From an uncultured Sulfurimonas sp. (GTDB lineage Bacteria; Campylobacterota; Campylobacteria; Campylobacterales; Sulfurimonadaceae), in the NCBI GenBank assembly GCA_937914675.1, contig CALDOC010000304.1:1-13904 (forward strand): DNA of 13,904 nucleotides. Reading direction: 5' to 3'. The notes under the pieces are model-generated. The model made no database searches, had not been told where the DNA came from, and was given only the letters and a program-made list of their open reading frames with translations. The translations under genes were made by a program, and so were the position numbers. Positions 1 through 8,085 of the stretch are shown piece by piece (position 1 is the first letter of the stretch; each line of letters opens with the position of its first letter).

Positions 1-112
1 TATAGAGAAGTAATGCTTAACTTACGCTTAAGATGTGGGGGAGTTTTGCTTTTTTCTCTTTTTTTTAGTTGGCGAAATTTTATACTATCTCTTAACCAAA
101 GATATGGCTTAC

Positions 113-129
113 AGCTTCTTGTAGAAGCT
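113..129. other. Weak hairpin downstream of the ABM-family gene
   Basis: A 7-bp perfect inverted repeat (AGCTTCT / AGAAGCT) encloses a 3-nt loop about 24 bp beyond the stop codon of the minus-strand gene that ends at 153. Its position fits a transcript end for that gene, but no clear T-run follows it on the minus strand, so a terminator function is only a possibility. I see no credible gene in the rest of 1-152; the plus-strand reading frame there is low-complexity and has no ribosome binding site. Confidence 0.25.
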
Positions 130-152
130 AAAGCGAGTACGCTATTTAATTG

Positions 153-437
153 TTACAAGATTTCTAGTTCATCACTATACTTATCTTCACAATAAACTTC
201 ATAAGAAGATTTATAAGTTTTATAATGAGCTGACGCTTTATGTCCATCAAGAGCTTTTTCATCTCTCCATGTTTCTATGGCCATAAACCTTTTTCTGTCA
301 TTTTCATATTGAAATATTTCATAAAAAATACAACCCTCTTCCGCCTTACTTGGAACCACCATCGCGGATAACAACTCTTTCATTTTACTTTCAGCGCCAT
401 CTTTAGCTATAAAAGTTACACTTTTTGTTATTCTCAT
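153..437 (-). CDS. ABM-fold (antibiotic biosynthesis monooxygenase / quinol monooxygenase-like) small protein
   Basis: This 94-residue protein fits the dimeric alpha+beta ABM family in length and pattern. It opens with a beta-strand (ITKSVTFIAKDG), followed by a helix (about residues 16-30). Next come the family hallmark 'EGCIFYEIFQ' (about 34-43), a strand with 'FMAIETWRDEKALDGH' (about 51-66) and a final 'SAHYKTY' helix start. Family members include cofactor-free quinone monooxygenases, LsrG-like autoinducer-processing proteins and haem-degrading enzymes, and the sequence does not say which applies here. No signal peptide or membrane segment is seen, so it should be cytoplasmic. The ATG at 437 is preceded by an AGGAAAA-like ribosome binding site. 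The gene diverges from glnD across 95 bp and stands alone on its strand here. The fold assignment is fairly sure; substrate and role are unknown. Confidence 0.8.
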   Translation of the reverse strand: MRITKSVTFIAKDGAESKMKELLSAMVVPSKAEEGCIFYEIFQYENDRKRFMAIETWRDEKALDGHKASAHYKTYKSSYEVYCEDKYSDELEIL

Positions 438-471
438 AATTTTCCTATCTGCATATAATTTAACCTTTCTA

Positions 472-477
472 AGTATA
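472..477 (-). promoter_or_regulatory. Candidate -10 element for the ABM-family gene
   Basis: On the minus strand the hexamer TATACT lies about 35 bp upstream of the ATG at 437, which would give a short leader. Campylobacterota sigma-70 promoters rely mainly on the -10 box, so the lack of an obvious -35 is not disqualifying. The call rests on motif and position only. Confidence 0.35.
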
Positions 478-497
478 TCAAATTTAGATTACTATAC

Positions 498-503
498 TAT
501 AAT
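498..503 (+). promoter_or_regulatory. Candidate -10 element for glnD-glmS
   Basis: A perfect TATAAT lies 29 bp upstream of the glnD ATG, and the ribosome binding site AGTGAGG follows at 520-526. The expected transcript start near 510 would leave a leader of about 23 nt. No clear -35 hexamer is present, as is usual in this phylum. It sits back to back with the candidate promoter of the divergent ABM gene. Confidence 0.5.
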
Positions 504-532
504 TTAAAGAATATAATTAAGTGAGGTATTAA

Positions 533-3043
533 ATGAATTTACTATTAGACATCGAAAATATAATAGAAACGAATGGTTCAGATTTTGAGCTTTCAAAACT
601 TTTCAAAAAATATATAAAAGAGTATAAGGAGTCGCTTCATGAACTATTTGAAAGTTCTCAAGGAAAAGATTTTTTAGTAAAACACACTAAAAAACTCGAT
701 TCAATAATTTCGCTTATGTATAAAACCATACTACGACATATGTTTGGCAATTATTTGCCAATGCGAAATTCAATCCCTATATCTATCATAGCGCTTGGTA
801 GTTACGGTCGAGAACAGTTATGCGTTCACAGTGATATAGACCTTTTGATTGTTTATGAGGAAGTTCCTGGATATCAAACAAAGGCTATTATTGAAAAATT
901 ATTTTATTTAGCTCTTGATTCGGGTCTCAAACTTGGACATAGAGTTCATACCGTTGATGACCTCTTTGACGCGTCTTGTGAAGACTTGACTATAAAAACG
1001 GCGCTCTTAGAGGCTAGATTCGTTGTAGGTTCCACATTTACTTGGCACAACACTCAGCGCTCGTTAAATAGAATTAGGCTTCACAATCAAAAAGAGTTTA
1101 TCCTTGCTAAAATCCAAGAGGCCCAGACTAGGCGTAAAAAATATCCTCTGTCTATGGAACCAAACATTAAGGAAAGCGTTGGAGGACTACGCGATACTCA
1201 GCTACTCTACTGGATCGCTCATACAATCTATGGAGTCAATTCACTCAAAGAGCTCTTGGGAACGCTTTTTCAAGAAGAGTCATACAAAGAGTATCGAATA
1301 GCGCTTGAACTTCTTTATCGAGTTAGAAGCGCTTTGCATCTCATAACCGGTAAACAAGAGGATACTTTAAGATTGGAATACATTCCTAGCGTCTCTAATC
1401 TATTAGGCTTTAGCGAACAAAAAAAACTAGCTTCAAAAGTCATCGAAGCGGGTTGGAGAATAGACAACTTTACTAAAATTTTTACAAAAAAAATGATTCG
1501 ACCTTATATATATAATAAAAAAATGGTTAGCACGCTCAGAGAGAACAGAATTCAAAAAGGTATTTACCAGTTTAACAACAGGTTGTACGTATCATACAAT
1601 CTAAAAATTCCATCTATATACAAACTCCTTGAACTCTTAGTTTCATTAGAAGACAAACCATATAAGTTTGACGCGGGACTTTTGAGTAAATTTACTTACG
1701 CAAAGATTGAATACCCTTTAAATAAAAAAATATTTCCAATACTCAAACAGTTGCTTATGAAACAAAATTCATACTGTTTCTTAAAATTATTTTACGACGC
1801 TGGGATTTTACATAAACTGTTTGCAAATTTCAGAAAGGTATTGCATTTACCACAATTTGACGGCTATCATCACTTTCCCGTTGACATACACTCAATCAAA
1901 TGCGTAGAAGCGCTTGAAAATATCAAAGAACCTTTTATTAAAAATATCTATAATGAATTCGACAGTGATTACAAATTATTGGTAAAAATAGTCACCCTCT
2001 TTCATGACACGGGAAAAGGAAGAAAACAAGATCATAGCGAAGTGGGAGCTAAACTCATTGTACCTTTTCTTAGACAAATAAATTTAAAAGAAGAGTTAAG
2101 GCAAAGAGCCGTCACTTTGGTTAAACACCACATATTAATGAGTAGCGTAGCTTTTAAAGAGAATATTCACAACGAAAAAACGCTTTATAAATTTATGTCT
2201 AAAATTGAAGACGCAAAAAACTTGGACCTTTTATACGTAATAACGTACGCGGACGTAAATGGCGTTGGTGGAGAGACGTTTAACTCCTTTAACTCAAAAC
2301 TTCTTTATGATTTATACAGAAGCTCGCTTGAAATCGCTCAAAACTCTGAGAGAATCACAGATGCGAAGAAACGGCTAATCATAGAAAACCGAGTCAAAAA
2401 ACACCCAGATTTTGCGCTACTTTCTCGACTAGAGCAAAAAAAGATTTTAAGCGTGGAATCAAATCTTTTCTTCTTTAAAAACTCTACTCAAGCGATACTA
2501 GACATTTCTAAGGCGGCTAGAAATATAAAAGATTATGACTTTAAAATTAAAAATCAGGACTCTTTAACCATTGAAATATATAGAAAAAGACCAATAAACA
2601 TTAGTTATCTTTTGTCTACTTTAACTTATTTAAACGTTGCCAACATGGAAATATTCACTCTGTTTGACGGCGTTAAATACTTTAAAATCGATTTCATAAA
2701 AAACATTGACGACAATGAGCTTATGGATGTGCAAAAAGTCATAGATGATTCATTTGACATGAGCAAAAAGATTATAGTGAGAGAGATAACGATTAAAGAA
2801 GAAGAAATAAATTTTGATTGTGAGCACTCGTTAACGCATGCCGAGCTAAACGTACAGACAAAGAATCAAAAAGGACTTTTATCATTCATTATGAATTGTT
2901 TTGAAGAACTTGGCATAAATATCGTAACGGCTAAAATATACTCAAGCAAAGATAAAGCTAAAGATAGCTTTTTACTAGACAAACAAAACAATATATGCAA
3001 TAATGGCGACAAAATATTAAAAAGTTTAACAAAAGGAAACTAA
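533..3043 (+). CDS. glnD: Bifunctional PII uridylyltransferase / uridylyl-removing enzyme GlnD
   Basis: GlnD senses glutamine and adds UMP to, or removes it from, the PII signal protein, and so sets nitrogen assimilation. The 836 residues are near the usual 850-900. Domains in order: a nucleotidyltransferase domain with GSYGREQL at 89-96 and the metal-binding pair D101/D103 (SDIDLL); a 'KESVGGLRD' linker motif at 213-221; an HD hydrolase domain with HH at 446-447 and the metal-binding H491-D492 of HDTGKG; then two C-terminal ACT regions, one degenerate at about 676-730 and one clear at about 766-815 (KNQKGLLSFIMNCFEELGIN). Both catalytic centres look intact, so both activities are expected. 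The ATG has a good ribosome binding site 7 nt upstream. glmS begins one base after the stop, with its ribosome binding site inside the end of glnD, so the two genes are co-transcribed and probably translationally coupled. Confidence 0.95.
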   Translation: MNLLLDIENIIETNGSDFELSKLFKKYIKEYKESLHELFESSQGKDFLVKHTKKLDSIISLMYKTILRHMFGNYLPMRNSIPISIIALGSYGREQLCVHSDIDLLIVYEEVPGYQTKAIIEKLFYLALDSGLKLGHRVHTVDDLFDASCEDLTIKTALLEARFVVGSTFTWHNTQRSLNRIRLHNQKEFILAKIQEAQTRRKKYPLSMEPNIKESVGGLRDTQLLYWIAHTIYGVNSLKELLGTLFQEESYKEYRIALELLYRVRSALHLITGKQEDTLRLEYIPSVSNLLGFSEQKKLASKVIEAGWRIDNFTKIFTKKMIRPYIYNKKMVSTLRENRIQKGIYQFNNRLYVSYNLKIPSIYKLLELLVSLEDKPYKFDAGLLSKFTYAKIEYPLNKKIFPILKQLLMKQNSYCFLKLFYDAGILHKLFANFRKVLHLPQFDGYHHFPVDIHSIKCVEALENIKEPFIKNIYNEFDSDYKLLVKIVTLFHDTGKGRKQDHSEVGAKLIVPFLRQINLKEELRQRAVTLVKHHILMSSVAFKENIHNEKTLYKFMSKIEDAKNLDLLYVITYADVNGVGGETFNSFNSKLLYDLYRSSLEIAQNSERITDAKKRLIIENRVKKHPDFALLSRLEQKKILSVESNLFFFKNSTQAILDISKAARNIKDYDFKIKNQDSLTIEIYRKRPINISYLLSTLTYLNVANMEIFTLFDGVKYFKIDFIKNIDDNELMDVQKVIDDSFDMSKKIIVREITIKEEEINFDCEHSLTHAELNVQTKNQKGLLSFIMNCFEELGINIVTAKIYSSKDKAKDSFLLDKQNNICNNGDKILKSLTKGN

Positions 3044-3044
3044 T

Positions 3045-4859
3045 ATGTGTGGGATTGTGGGATACCTTGGTGAAAAAGACACAAAAGAGATTTTATTGTC
3101 AGGATTGAAAGAGTTGGAGTATCGTGGTTACGATTCCGCTGGAATCGCCGTACTTCAAGACGGAAACTTTAACTCATATAAAGCTGTTGGAAAACTAGTA
3201 AACCTTGAAGAGAAAACGAAAGATTTCGTAACGGATAAATTTGCCGCTGGAATTGGGCACACTCGTTGGGCGACTCATGGAAAGCCAACCGAACTAAACG
3301 CACACCCTCATGTAGGTCAAAGTTCTTACGTAGTTCATAATGGAATCATTGAAAATTACGCTACTTTAAAAAAAGAACTTACAAGCGAAGGCGTTAAATT
3401 TTTAAGTCAAACGGACACAGAAGTAATCGTTCATCAATTTGAAAAAAATTTGAAGAAATCAGATTCGGCGTTTGAAGCTTTTACTAAAACCGTGAGTGAA
3501 TTAGAAGGCGCTTACGCCATTTTACTAGTTACAAAGAGTGAAGACAAAACTATCTTTTTTGCAAAAAACGGCTCTCCTATGCTTGTTGGAATCAACGAAG
3601 AGAATGAAAAATACTTCGCCTCATCAGACACGCCTCTCATTGGACGCTGTTCTGACGTAAACTACTTCGAAGATGGCGATTATGGTTTTGTGACAAAAAA
3701 CCAACTCGCCATTTTCAATAAAAAAAACGCCAAAGTAGAGCCAAAATTCACAAAGCTTTCGACAAATAAACTTTCCGCGCAAAAAGACGGTCATAGATTT
3801 TTTATGGAAAAGGAAATCTATGAACAAAGCACCGTAATATCTGACACTCTCTTAGGGCGACTCCGTGATAGCCAGGTTCTTTTTGATGAGATAGAGAGTT
3901 CTCTATTTGATGGAATCAACGAGATAAAACTTTGCGCATGTGGAACGTCATACCACTCCGCTCTCTCAGCTTCGTATATGTTTGAACGCTACGCTAAAAT
4001 AAAAACATCCGTAGAAGTGGCTTCAGAGTTTAGGTATCGAGAACCGGTTATGACGCAAGACACTCTCTTTGTCGTTATATCGCAAAGTGGAGAAACGGCC
4101 GACACTCTTGAAACGCTAAAAATGGCAAAAAGAAACAACCTTAAAACGTTAGTGATTTGTAACGTAGACAATTCGTCTATGGTTCGACTTGCGGACGCTT
4201 CCATACTTACTCGCGCCGGAGTTGAAAAAGGCGTTGCCTCAACGAAAGCGTTTGCCACGCAAGTAACGGTTTTTTGGATGTTGAGTCTTTATGTCGCAAA
4301 ATTAAAAAATTCACTCGCCGACGCTGAAATTGCTAGACAAATCAAACTGCTTCGCCAAGTTCCCGCAAGTGTAAAAGTGACGGACGACAGACATGAGAGA
4401 ATAAAAAGACTCTCTAAACGATACCTGCATGGTCATGGTTTTTTCTTTATAGGTCGTGACGTTTTCTTTCCTTTAGCTCTTGAAGGCGCTCTTAAACTTA
4501 AAGAGATATCATATCTCCATGCAGAGGGTTATCCGAGTGGAGAGATGAAACATGGTCCCATCGCCCTTGCCGATCCTGAACTGTTTACCATCGCGTTGCT
4601 TCCACAACACTTATTATACGAAAAAGCGAAAAGTAACGTAGAAGAACTTAGTGCCAGAGACTCTACTATTTGCGTTATAAGCCCTATTGTATTTGACAAA
4701 GCTGACGACTTTATACAAACAGGCAATCATGAAGATTATATGCTAGAGTTTTTTGAAATGATGGTTGTTGTTCAACTTCTTTCACTGGAAATTTCTGTAA
4801 GACTAGGGAATGACGTCGACATGCCAAGAAATTTAGCGAAAAGCGTGACTGTTGAATAA
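3045..4859 (+). CDS. glmS: Glutamine--fructose-6-phosphate aminotransferase (isomerizing) GlmS
   Basis: GlmS makes glucosamine-6-phosphate from fructose-6-phosphate, using the amide of glutamine. This is the first committed step to UDP-GlcNAc for peptidoglycan and LPS. The protein begins MCGIVGYLG, with Cys2 becoming the N-terminal nucleophile after Met removal. The class II glutaminase domain includes GHTRWATHG at about 71-79 and 'VVHNGIIENY' near residue 97. Two SIS sugar-isomerase domains follow, with 'CACGTSYHSA' near 297, 'SQSGETADTLET' near 348 and 'EGYPSGEMKHGPIALAD' near 490. The protein ends with the invariant PRNLAKSVTVE. At 604 residues it is full length (about 609 in E. coli). AAAAGGA at 3031-3037, inside glnD, is its ribosome binding site. 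No glmS ribozyme or separate promoter is visible, so expression should follow glnD. Confidence 0.98.
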   Translation: MCGIVGYLGEKDTKEILLSGLKELEYRGYDSAGIAVLQDGNFNSYKAVGKLVNLEEKTKDFVTDKFAAGIGHTRWATHGKPTELNAHPHVGQSSYVVHNGIIENYATLKKELTSEGVKFLSQTDTEVIVHQFEKNLKKSDSAFEAFTKTVSELEGAYAILLVTKSEDKTIFFAKNGSPMLVGINEENEKYFASSDTPLIGRCSDVNYFEDGDYGFVTKNQLAIFNKKNAKVEPKFTKLSTNKLSAQKDGHRFFMEKEIYEQSTVISDTLLGRLRDSQVLFDEIESSLFDGINEIKLCACGTSYHSALSASYMFERYAKIKTSVEVASEFRYREPVMTQDTLFVVISQSGETADTLETLKMAKRNNLKTLVICNVDNSSMVRLADASILTRAGVEKGVASTKAFATQVTVFWMLSLYVAKLKNSLADAEIARQIKLLRQVPASVKVTDDRHERIKRLSKRYLHGHGFFFIGRDVFFPLALEGALKLKEISYLHAEGYPSGEMKHGPIALADPELFTIALLPQHLLYEKAKSNVEELSARDSTICVISPIVFDKADDFIQTGNHEDYMLEFFEMMVVVQLLSLEISVRLGNDVDMPRNLAKSVTVE

Positions 4860-4897
4860 CTTTTTATAATTTCACTTTAAATTAATTTTTTATTAGA

Positions 4898-4906
4898 TAC
4901 TATTAT
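4898..4906 (+). promoter_or_regulatory. Candidate -10 region for the diguanylate cyclase gene
   Basis: The 73-bp gap after glmS is extremely AT-rich and holds overlapping -10-like hexamers (TACTAT at 4898, TATTAT at 4901) about 30 bp before the ATG. The same gap has no strong hairpin, so read-through from glnD-glmS is also possible. The call rests on motif and position only. Confidence 0.3.
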
Positions 4907-4932
4907 TAATTAATTTTTCAAAAGTGAATAAT

Positions 4933-6780
4933 ATGCAAACAAAATCAAAACTTCTCCTCACCGTAGCGCTAATGTTACTTACGTTAAGCGCTGCGACAAT
5001 CATAAACGTATCGCTAAATTTTCGAGATTACAGCATACAAAACGCCGTTGACAAAGCGTATCTCTCCGCGACTCTAGTTCGCGATGGGCTCACCGCGCAT
5101 ATGGTCAGTGGAACTATGAATAAAAGAGAATATTTTTTAGAACAAATATCTAAAAATGACAACATAAAATCCGTTTGGATTTCAAGAGGAGAATCCGTCT
5201 CTAAGCAATATGGAAATGGCTTTTCTACCGAATCTCCGAGAGACTCCATTGACGAAAAAGTTTTAGAGTCTGGAACAGCGATACAAAAAATTATAGAAAA
5301 CACTCAAATGAGTTTGCTAAGGGTCACCATACCTTACAAAATTGATCCAAAGATTTCAAATCTTGATTGTCTTAGCTGTCACGACGCTCAAAGAGGAGAT
5401 ACTTTAGGAAGCGTGAGTATGGAGTTTGACATTAGTGGTATGCGAAATACCGGTCTGTTAACTATTTTCAAAATATTAGGCATAAACATCCTATTTTTAA
5501 TAATTGTACTTTTTTTGATTAATCGTTACGCGACTCCATATATGCAACTTTTTTCCAGCCTGCAAGATGGCATTACAAAAGCTTCTCATGGTGATTTTAC
5601 GCATAAGTTTTTATCCAATGTTGGCGGTGACGCGCAAAAAGTGATTTCTCAACTAAATACTTTGTTTGCTAAAATGCAAGAAACATTTGGGGAGATAAGA
5701 TATAATCTTGGAACTTTTATACCAAAAGGCCATGTCTCTTCTAACGATCCCCTTTATGAAGCGAAAACTATCATTGGAGAACTCTCCGACATATATAAAT
5801 TCAAAAAAACGATAGAACATGACTCCTCCAAAGATATGGTGTTCCAAAGAATCACAGATCTTTTAAAGACAAAATACGCCCTAAATAATTTCACATTTTA
5901 TGAAGTGAACAATATTTTGGCCCAGAGAACGTTAATATACTCAAGCGACATGGGTACAATTTGTCATGATTATGTTGACAAAGACGCAAAACAGTGCCGA
6001 GCCCATAGAACGAACATTGACGTTATTTCAAGTGAATTTATAAATCTCTGTCAAACTTGTAATGCAAAAGAGTTAAAATACACTTGCATACCCTTCAATA
6101 TCAATAATGACTCATCCATTATTCTCTCCATTACGTCAGAAACGGAAGATGAGCAAAATAAAGTAAATTCTAAAATTGCGAGTATAAGAAACTACCTTGA
6201 AGCCGCTAAACCTGTTATAGAAAGTAAAATACTCATGGACAAACTTAGGGACACTTCGCTTAGAGATGGAATGACTGGACTTTACAATAGAAGATTTTTA
6301 GAAGAATTTATAGACAAAGTGATGAATCAAGTTAAGCGGGAGAAAGAAACGTATAGCGTCATGATGCTTGACGTTGATTGGTTTAAAATGGTAAACGACA
6401 CTTATGGGCATGACATCGGAGATAAAGTAATTGTAGAAATTGGGAAAGTCTTAAAAGAAAACATCCGCAGCGCAGACCTCGCCATAAGATACGGTGGAGA
6501 AGAATTTGTAGTTCTTCTCCATAACGCAAGCGATGAAGGGACTCTTGAAGTCGCCAAAAAAATACACTCCGCGTTTGGAAATTTAATATTTGAAGTTGGA
6601 GCGGGAGAGAGTATGCAAAAAACCATGAGCATAGGCATAGCCAAGTTTCCTCACGACGGTGACACTATTTGGAAATGCATAAAATTCGCCGACACCGCGC
6701 TATACGTCGCAAAAACTACCGGTAGAAATAAAATTGTTGATTATTTAAAAGAGATGTCGGAAAGTGAAGCTACTCGCTAA
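4933..6780 (+). CDS. Membrane-bound diguanylate cyclase with periplasmic haem c motif
   Basis: This GGDEF enzyme should make cyclic di-GMP from two GTP at the inner membrane. An N-terminal membrane segment (about 8-25) is followed by a periplasmic domain of about 150 residues containing CLSCH (146-150), a CxxCH haem c attachment motif. A second membrane segment (about 178-196) and a HAMP-like linker come next. A cytoplasmic GAF-like region (about 300-420) carries five cysteines (344, 355, 373, 376, 385), and a signalling helix leads into the GGDEF domain (about 440-605). The active loop GGEEF is at 521-525, and RSAD at 512-515 matches the RxxD inhibitory site, so activity and product feedback are expected. 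I chose the ATG at 4933 because AAGTGA lies 5 nt upstream; the in-frame GTG at 4924 is part of that ribosome binding site and has none of its own. The sensory domain resembles DUF3365/Tll0287-type haem sensors. The signal (redox, gas or electron-transport state) is inferred. Confidence 0.88.
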   Translation: MQTKSKLLLTVALMLLTLSAATIINVSLNFRDYSIQNAVDKAYLSATLVRDGLTAHMVSGTMNKREYFLEQISKNDNIKSVWISRGESVSKQYGNGFSTESPRDSIDEKVLESGTAIQKIIENTQMSLLRVTIPYKIDPKISNLDCLSCHDAQRGDTLGSVSMEFDISGMRNTGLLTIFKILGINILFLIIVLFLINRYATPYMQLFSSLQDGITKASHGDFTHKFLSNVGGDAQKVISQLNTLFAKMQETFGEIRYNLGTFIPKGHVSSNDPLYEAKTIIGELSDIYKFKKTIEHDSSKDMVFQRITDLLKTKYALNNFTFYEVNNILAQRTLIYSSDMGTICHDYVDKDAKQCRAHRTNIDVISSEFINLCQTCNAKELKYTCIPFNINNDSSIILSITSETEDEQNKVNSKIASIRNYLEAAKPVIESKILMDKLRDTSLRDGMTGLYNRRFLEEFIDKVMNQVKREKETYSVMMLDVDWFKMVNDTYGHDIGDKVIVEIGKVLKENIRSADLAIRYGGEEFVVLLHNASDEGTLEVAKKIHSAFGNLIFEVGAGESMQKTMSIGIAKFPHDGDTIWKCIKFADTALYVAKTTGRNKIVDYLKEMSESEATR

Positions 6781-6802
6781 GTGAGATAACGGTAGATGAG
6801 AA

Positions 6803-6828
6803 GCGAGGCGACGAAGAAGTCGCCTCGC
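6803..6828. terminator. GC-rich hairpin between convergent genes, likely bidirectional terminator
   Basis: A perfect 10-bp stem (GCGAGGCGAC / GTCGCCTCGC) with a 6-nt GAAGAA loop lies 22 bp after the diguanylate cyclase stop and 16 bp beyond the end of mrp on the other strand. On the plus strand it is followed by a T-rich stretch (CATTTTGCTTTCT). It is by far the most GC-rich piece of non-coding DNA in the window. Its place between convergent genes supports termination in both directions, although the U-tract is imperfect. Confidence 0.75.
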
Positions 6829-6844
6829 CATTTTGCTTTCTAGG

Positions 6845-8020
6845 TTAGTGGCAACCACATCCCGTTCCACAGCTTTCGTCACTGCTTTTTGGAGCCGCTT
6901 GTTTTGGAGCGGCGGCAGTTGAGCATGCGCTTACTCCCGGAGGCGTTGTCGGTTGAACCGCTTGATTGTCAACTCCGCCATTCGCGTTGATTTCTTCTAT
7001 GTCCGCCCAAATAGACGCCGCCGCGGCCATATAGCGTTTTGCCGACTCTGAACTTGGGTTTACAAAAGTAATTGGTTTACCCTCGTCTCCGCCAGTACGG
7101 ATACTTGGCTCGATTGGAATTTCCGCAATGATTTTTGTATCAAACTCGTCAGCCATAGGTTGAGTCGTTCCTTTGCCAAAGATGTCATATTCAACGCCAG
7201 TGTCCGGCGCGATGAATCCACTCATGTTTTCAATGATTCCAGCAATTGGAATATGCAATTTTTTGAACATATCCAATGAACGACGCGAATCATCCAAAGA
7301 GACCGCTTGTGGCGTCGTGACGGTAAGACCAACGGTTACGGGAACGCTTTGAGCCAAAGTAAGCTGAGCGTCACCAGTTCCTGGAGGCATGTCTATAACT
7401 AAAACATCCAATTCCGACCAAAGAATGTCACGTAAGAACTGCTCAATCGCTTTCATAATCATAGCTCCACGCCAGATTAAGGATTGTCCGTCTTCCATAA
7501 GTGACCCCATCGACATAACTTCTACGCCATACGCTTTAAGAGGTAAAACTTTATTGCCGTTAACTTCTGGTTTAACGCCTCCAAGACCCATCATGCGAGG
7601 AATGTTTGGACCATAAATATCGGCGTCTAAAAGACCGACTTTTTTACCTTGAGCGGCTAGAGCGATCGCTATATTTACAGACGTGGTTGATTTACCAACC
7701 CCACCCTTACCTGAACTTACCATTAAAAAGTTTTTAACTTGAGGAGCGATATTTTTACCCTTTGAAGAACTTTCTCTAGGCATTTGAGGAGCTTTTACGT
7801 TACAAATAACGTTCTCTGCGCCTTCTCTCATAAGTTCCGCTACAGCTTCATCTTTAATTTGCTGCGCCACTTCTGGAGCGCTTGAAGTAATTTCTACAGT
7901 GAAACTTACGTCGTCTCCATTTATTACTATATTGTTAACAAAACCAAAAGTCACGATATCCTTGGTAAACCCAGGGTACATAACTTTTGAAAGCGCTGAT
8001 TTTACAATTTCTTCCGTCAT
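6845..8020 (-). CDS. mrp: Mrp/ApbC-family Fe-S cluster carrier P-loop ATPase
   Basis: Mrp/ApbC/NBP35 proteins bind and pass on [4Fe-4S] clusters using an ATPase domain. The 391-residue protein has an N-terminal MIP18 (DUF59) domain (about 1-75), then the deviant Walker A GKGGVGKST at 104-112, 'LLDADIYGPNIPRMMG' (130-145), a Walker B-like 'VLVIDMPPGTGDAQLTLAQ' (206-224) and 'TTPQAVSLDD' (235-244). The cluster-binding CxxC that normally follows 'ENMS' is missing: the segment reads ENMSGFIAPDTGVEYDIFGK (264-283). Instead a low-complexity Ala/Pro/Thr-rich tail ends in CGTGCGCH, with cysteines at 366, 384, 388 and 390 and a terminal histidine. AGGAA precedes the ATG at 8020. It lies 120 bp downstream of thiC on the same strand. 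In Salmonella, apbC mutants have a thiamine defect through ThiC, which fits this pairing. The family call is firm; the altered cluster site is discussed as a finding. Confidence 0.94.
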   Translation of the reverse strand: MTEEIVKSALSKVMYPGFTKDIVTFGFVNNIVINGDDVSFTVEITSSAPEVAQQIKDEAVAELMREGAENVICNVKAPQMPRESSSKGKNIAPQVKNFLMVSSGKGGVGKSTTSVNIAIALAAQGKKVGLLDADIYGPNIPRMMGLGGVKPEVNGNKVLPLKAYGVEVMSMGSLMEDGQSLIWRGAMIMKAIEQFLRDILWSELDVLVIDMPPGTGDAQLTLAQSVPVTVGLTVTTPQAVSLDDSRRSLDMFKKLHIPIAGIIENMSGFIAPDTGVEYDIFGKGTTQPMADEFDTKIIAEIPIEPSIRTGGDEGKPITFVNPSSESAKRYMAAAASIWADIEEINANGGVDNQAVQPTTPPGVSACSTAAAPKQAAPKSSDESCGTGCGCH

Positions 8021-8054
8021 TATCTTCTATTCCTTAATGTGATTTATTTTAACG

Positions 8055-8060
8055 ATAGTA
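8055..8060 (-). promoter_or_regulatory. Candidate -10 element for mrp
   Basis: TACTAT on the minus strand lies about 35 bp upstream of the mrp ATG and downstream of the thiC-end hairpins, preceded by an A-run. It would let mrp be transcribed separately if the hairpins stop the thiC transcript. The call rests on motif and position only. Confidence 0.3.
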
Positions 8061-8085
8061 TTTTTTAACTATTGGAACTTTAGCG

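Noticed and set aside
16..32. CTTAA / TTAAG inverted repeat followed by T-rich DNA at 50-66, as a terminator of an upstream gene
   Set aside because: The stem is only 5 bp and all A-T but one pair, with a 7-nt loop and a G-run between it and the T-rich stretch; not enough to call.
151..157. TGTTACA, and the same heptamer at 10601, as HP1021-type binding sites
   Set aside because: Both match the short consensus, but one lies at the end of a gene and the other inside ispDF. In 14 kb of AT-rich DNA several chance matches are expected.
13..195. 60-codon plus-strand reading frame at the left edge
   Set aside because: Low-complexity composition, no ribosome binding site, and it overlaps the end of the better-supported ABM gene on the other strand.
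3000..3050. glmS ribozyme upstream of glmS
   Set aside because: There is only one base between glnD and glmS and no ribozyme core; this element is typical of Gram-positive bacteria.
4924..4932. GTG at 4924 as start of the diguanylate cyclase
   Set aside because: It lies within the AAGTGA sequence that serves as ribosome binding site for the ATG at 4933 and has no upstream binding site itself.
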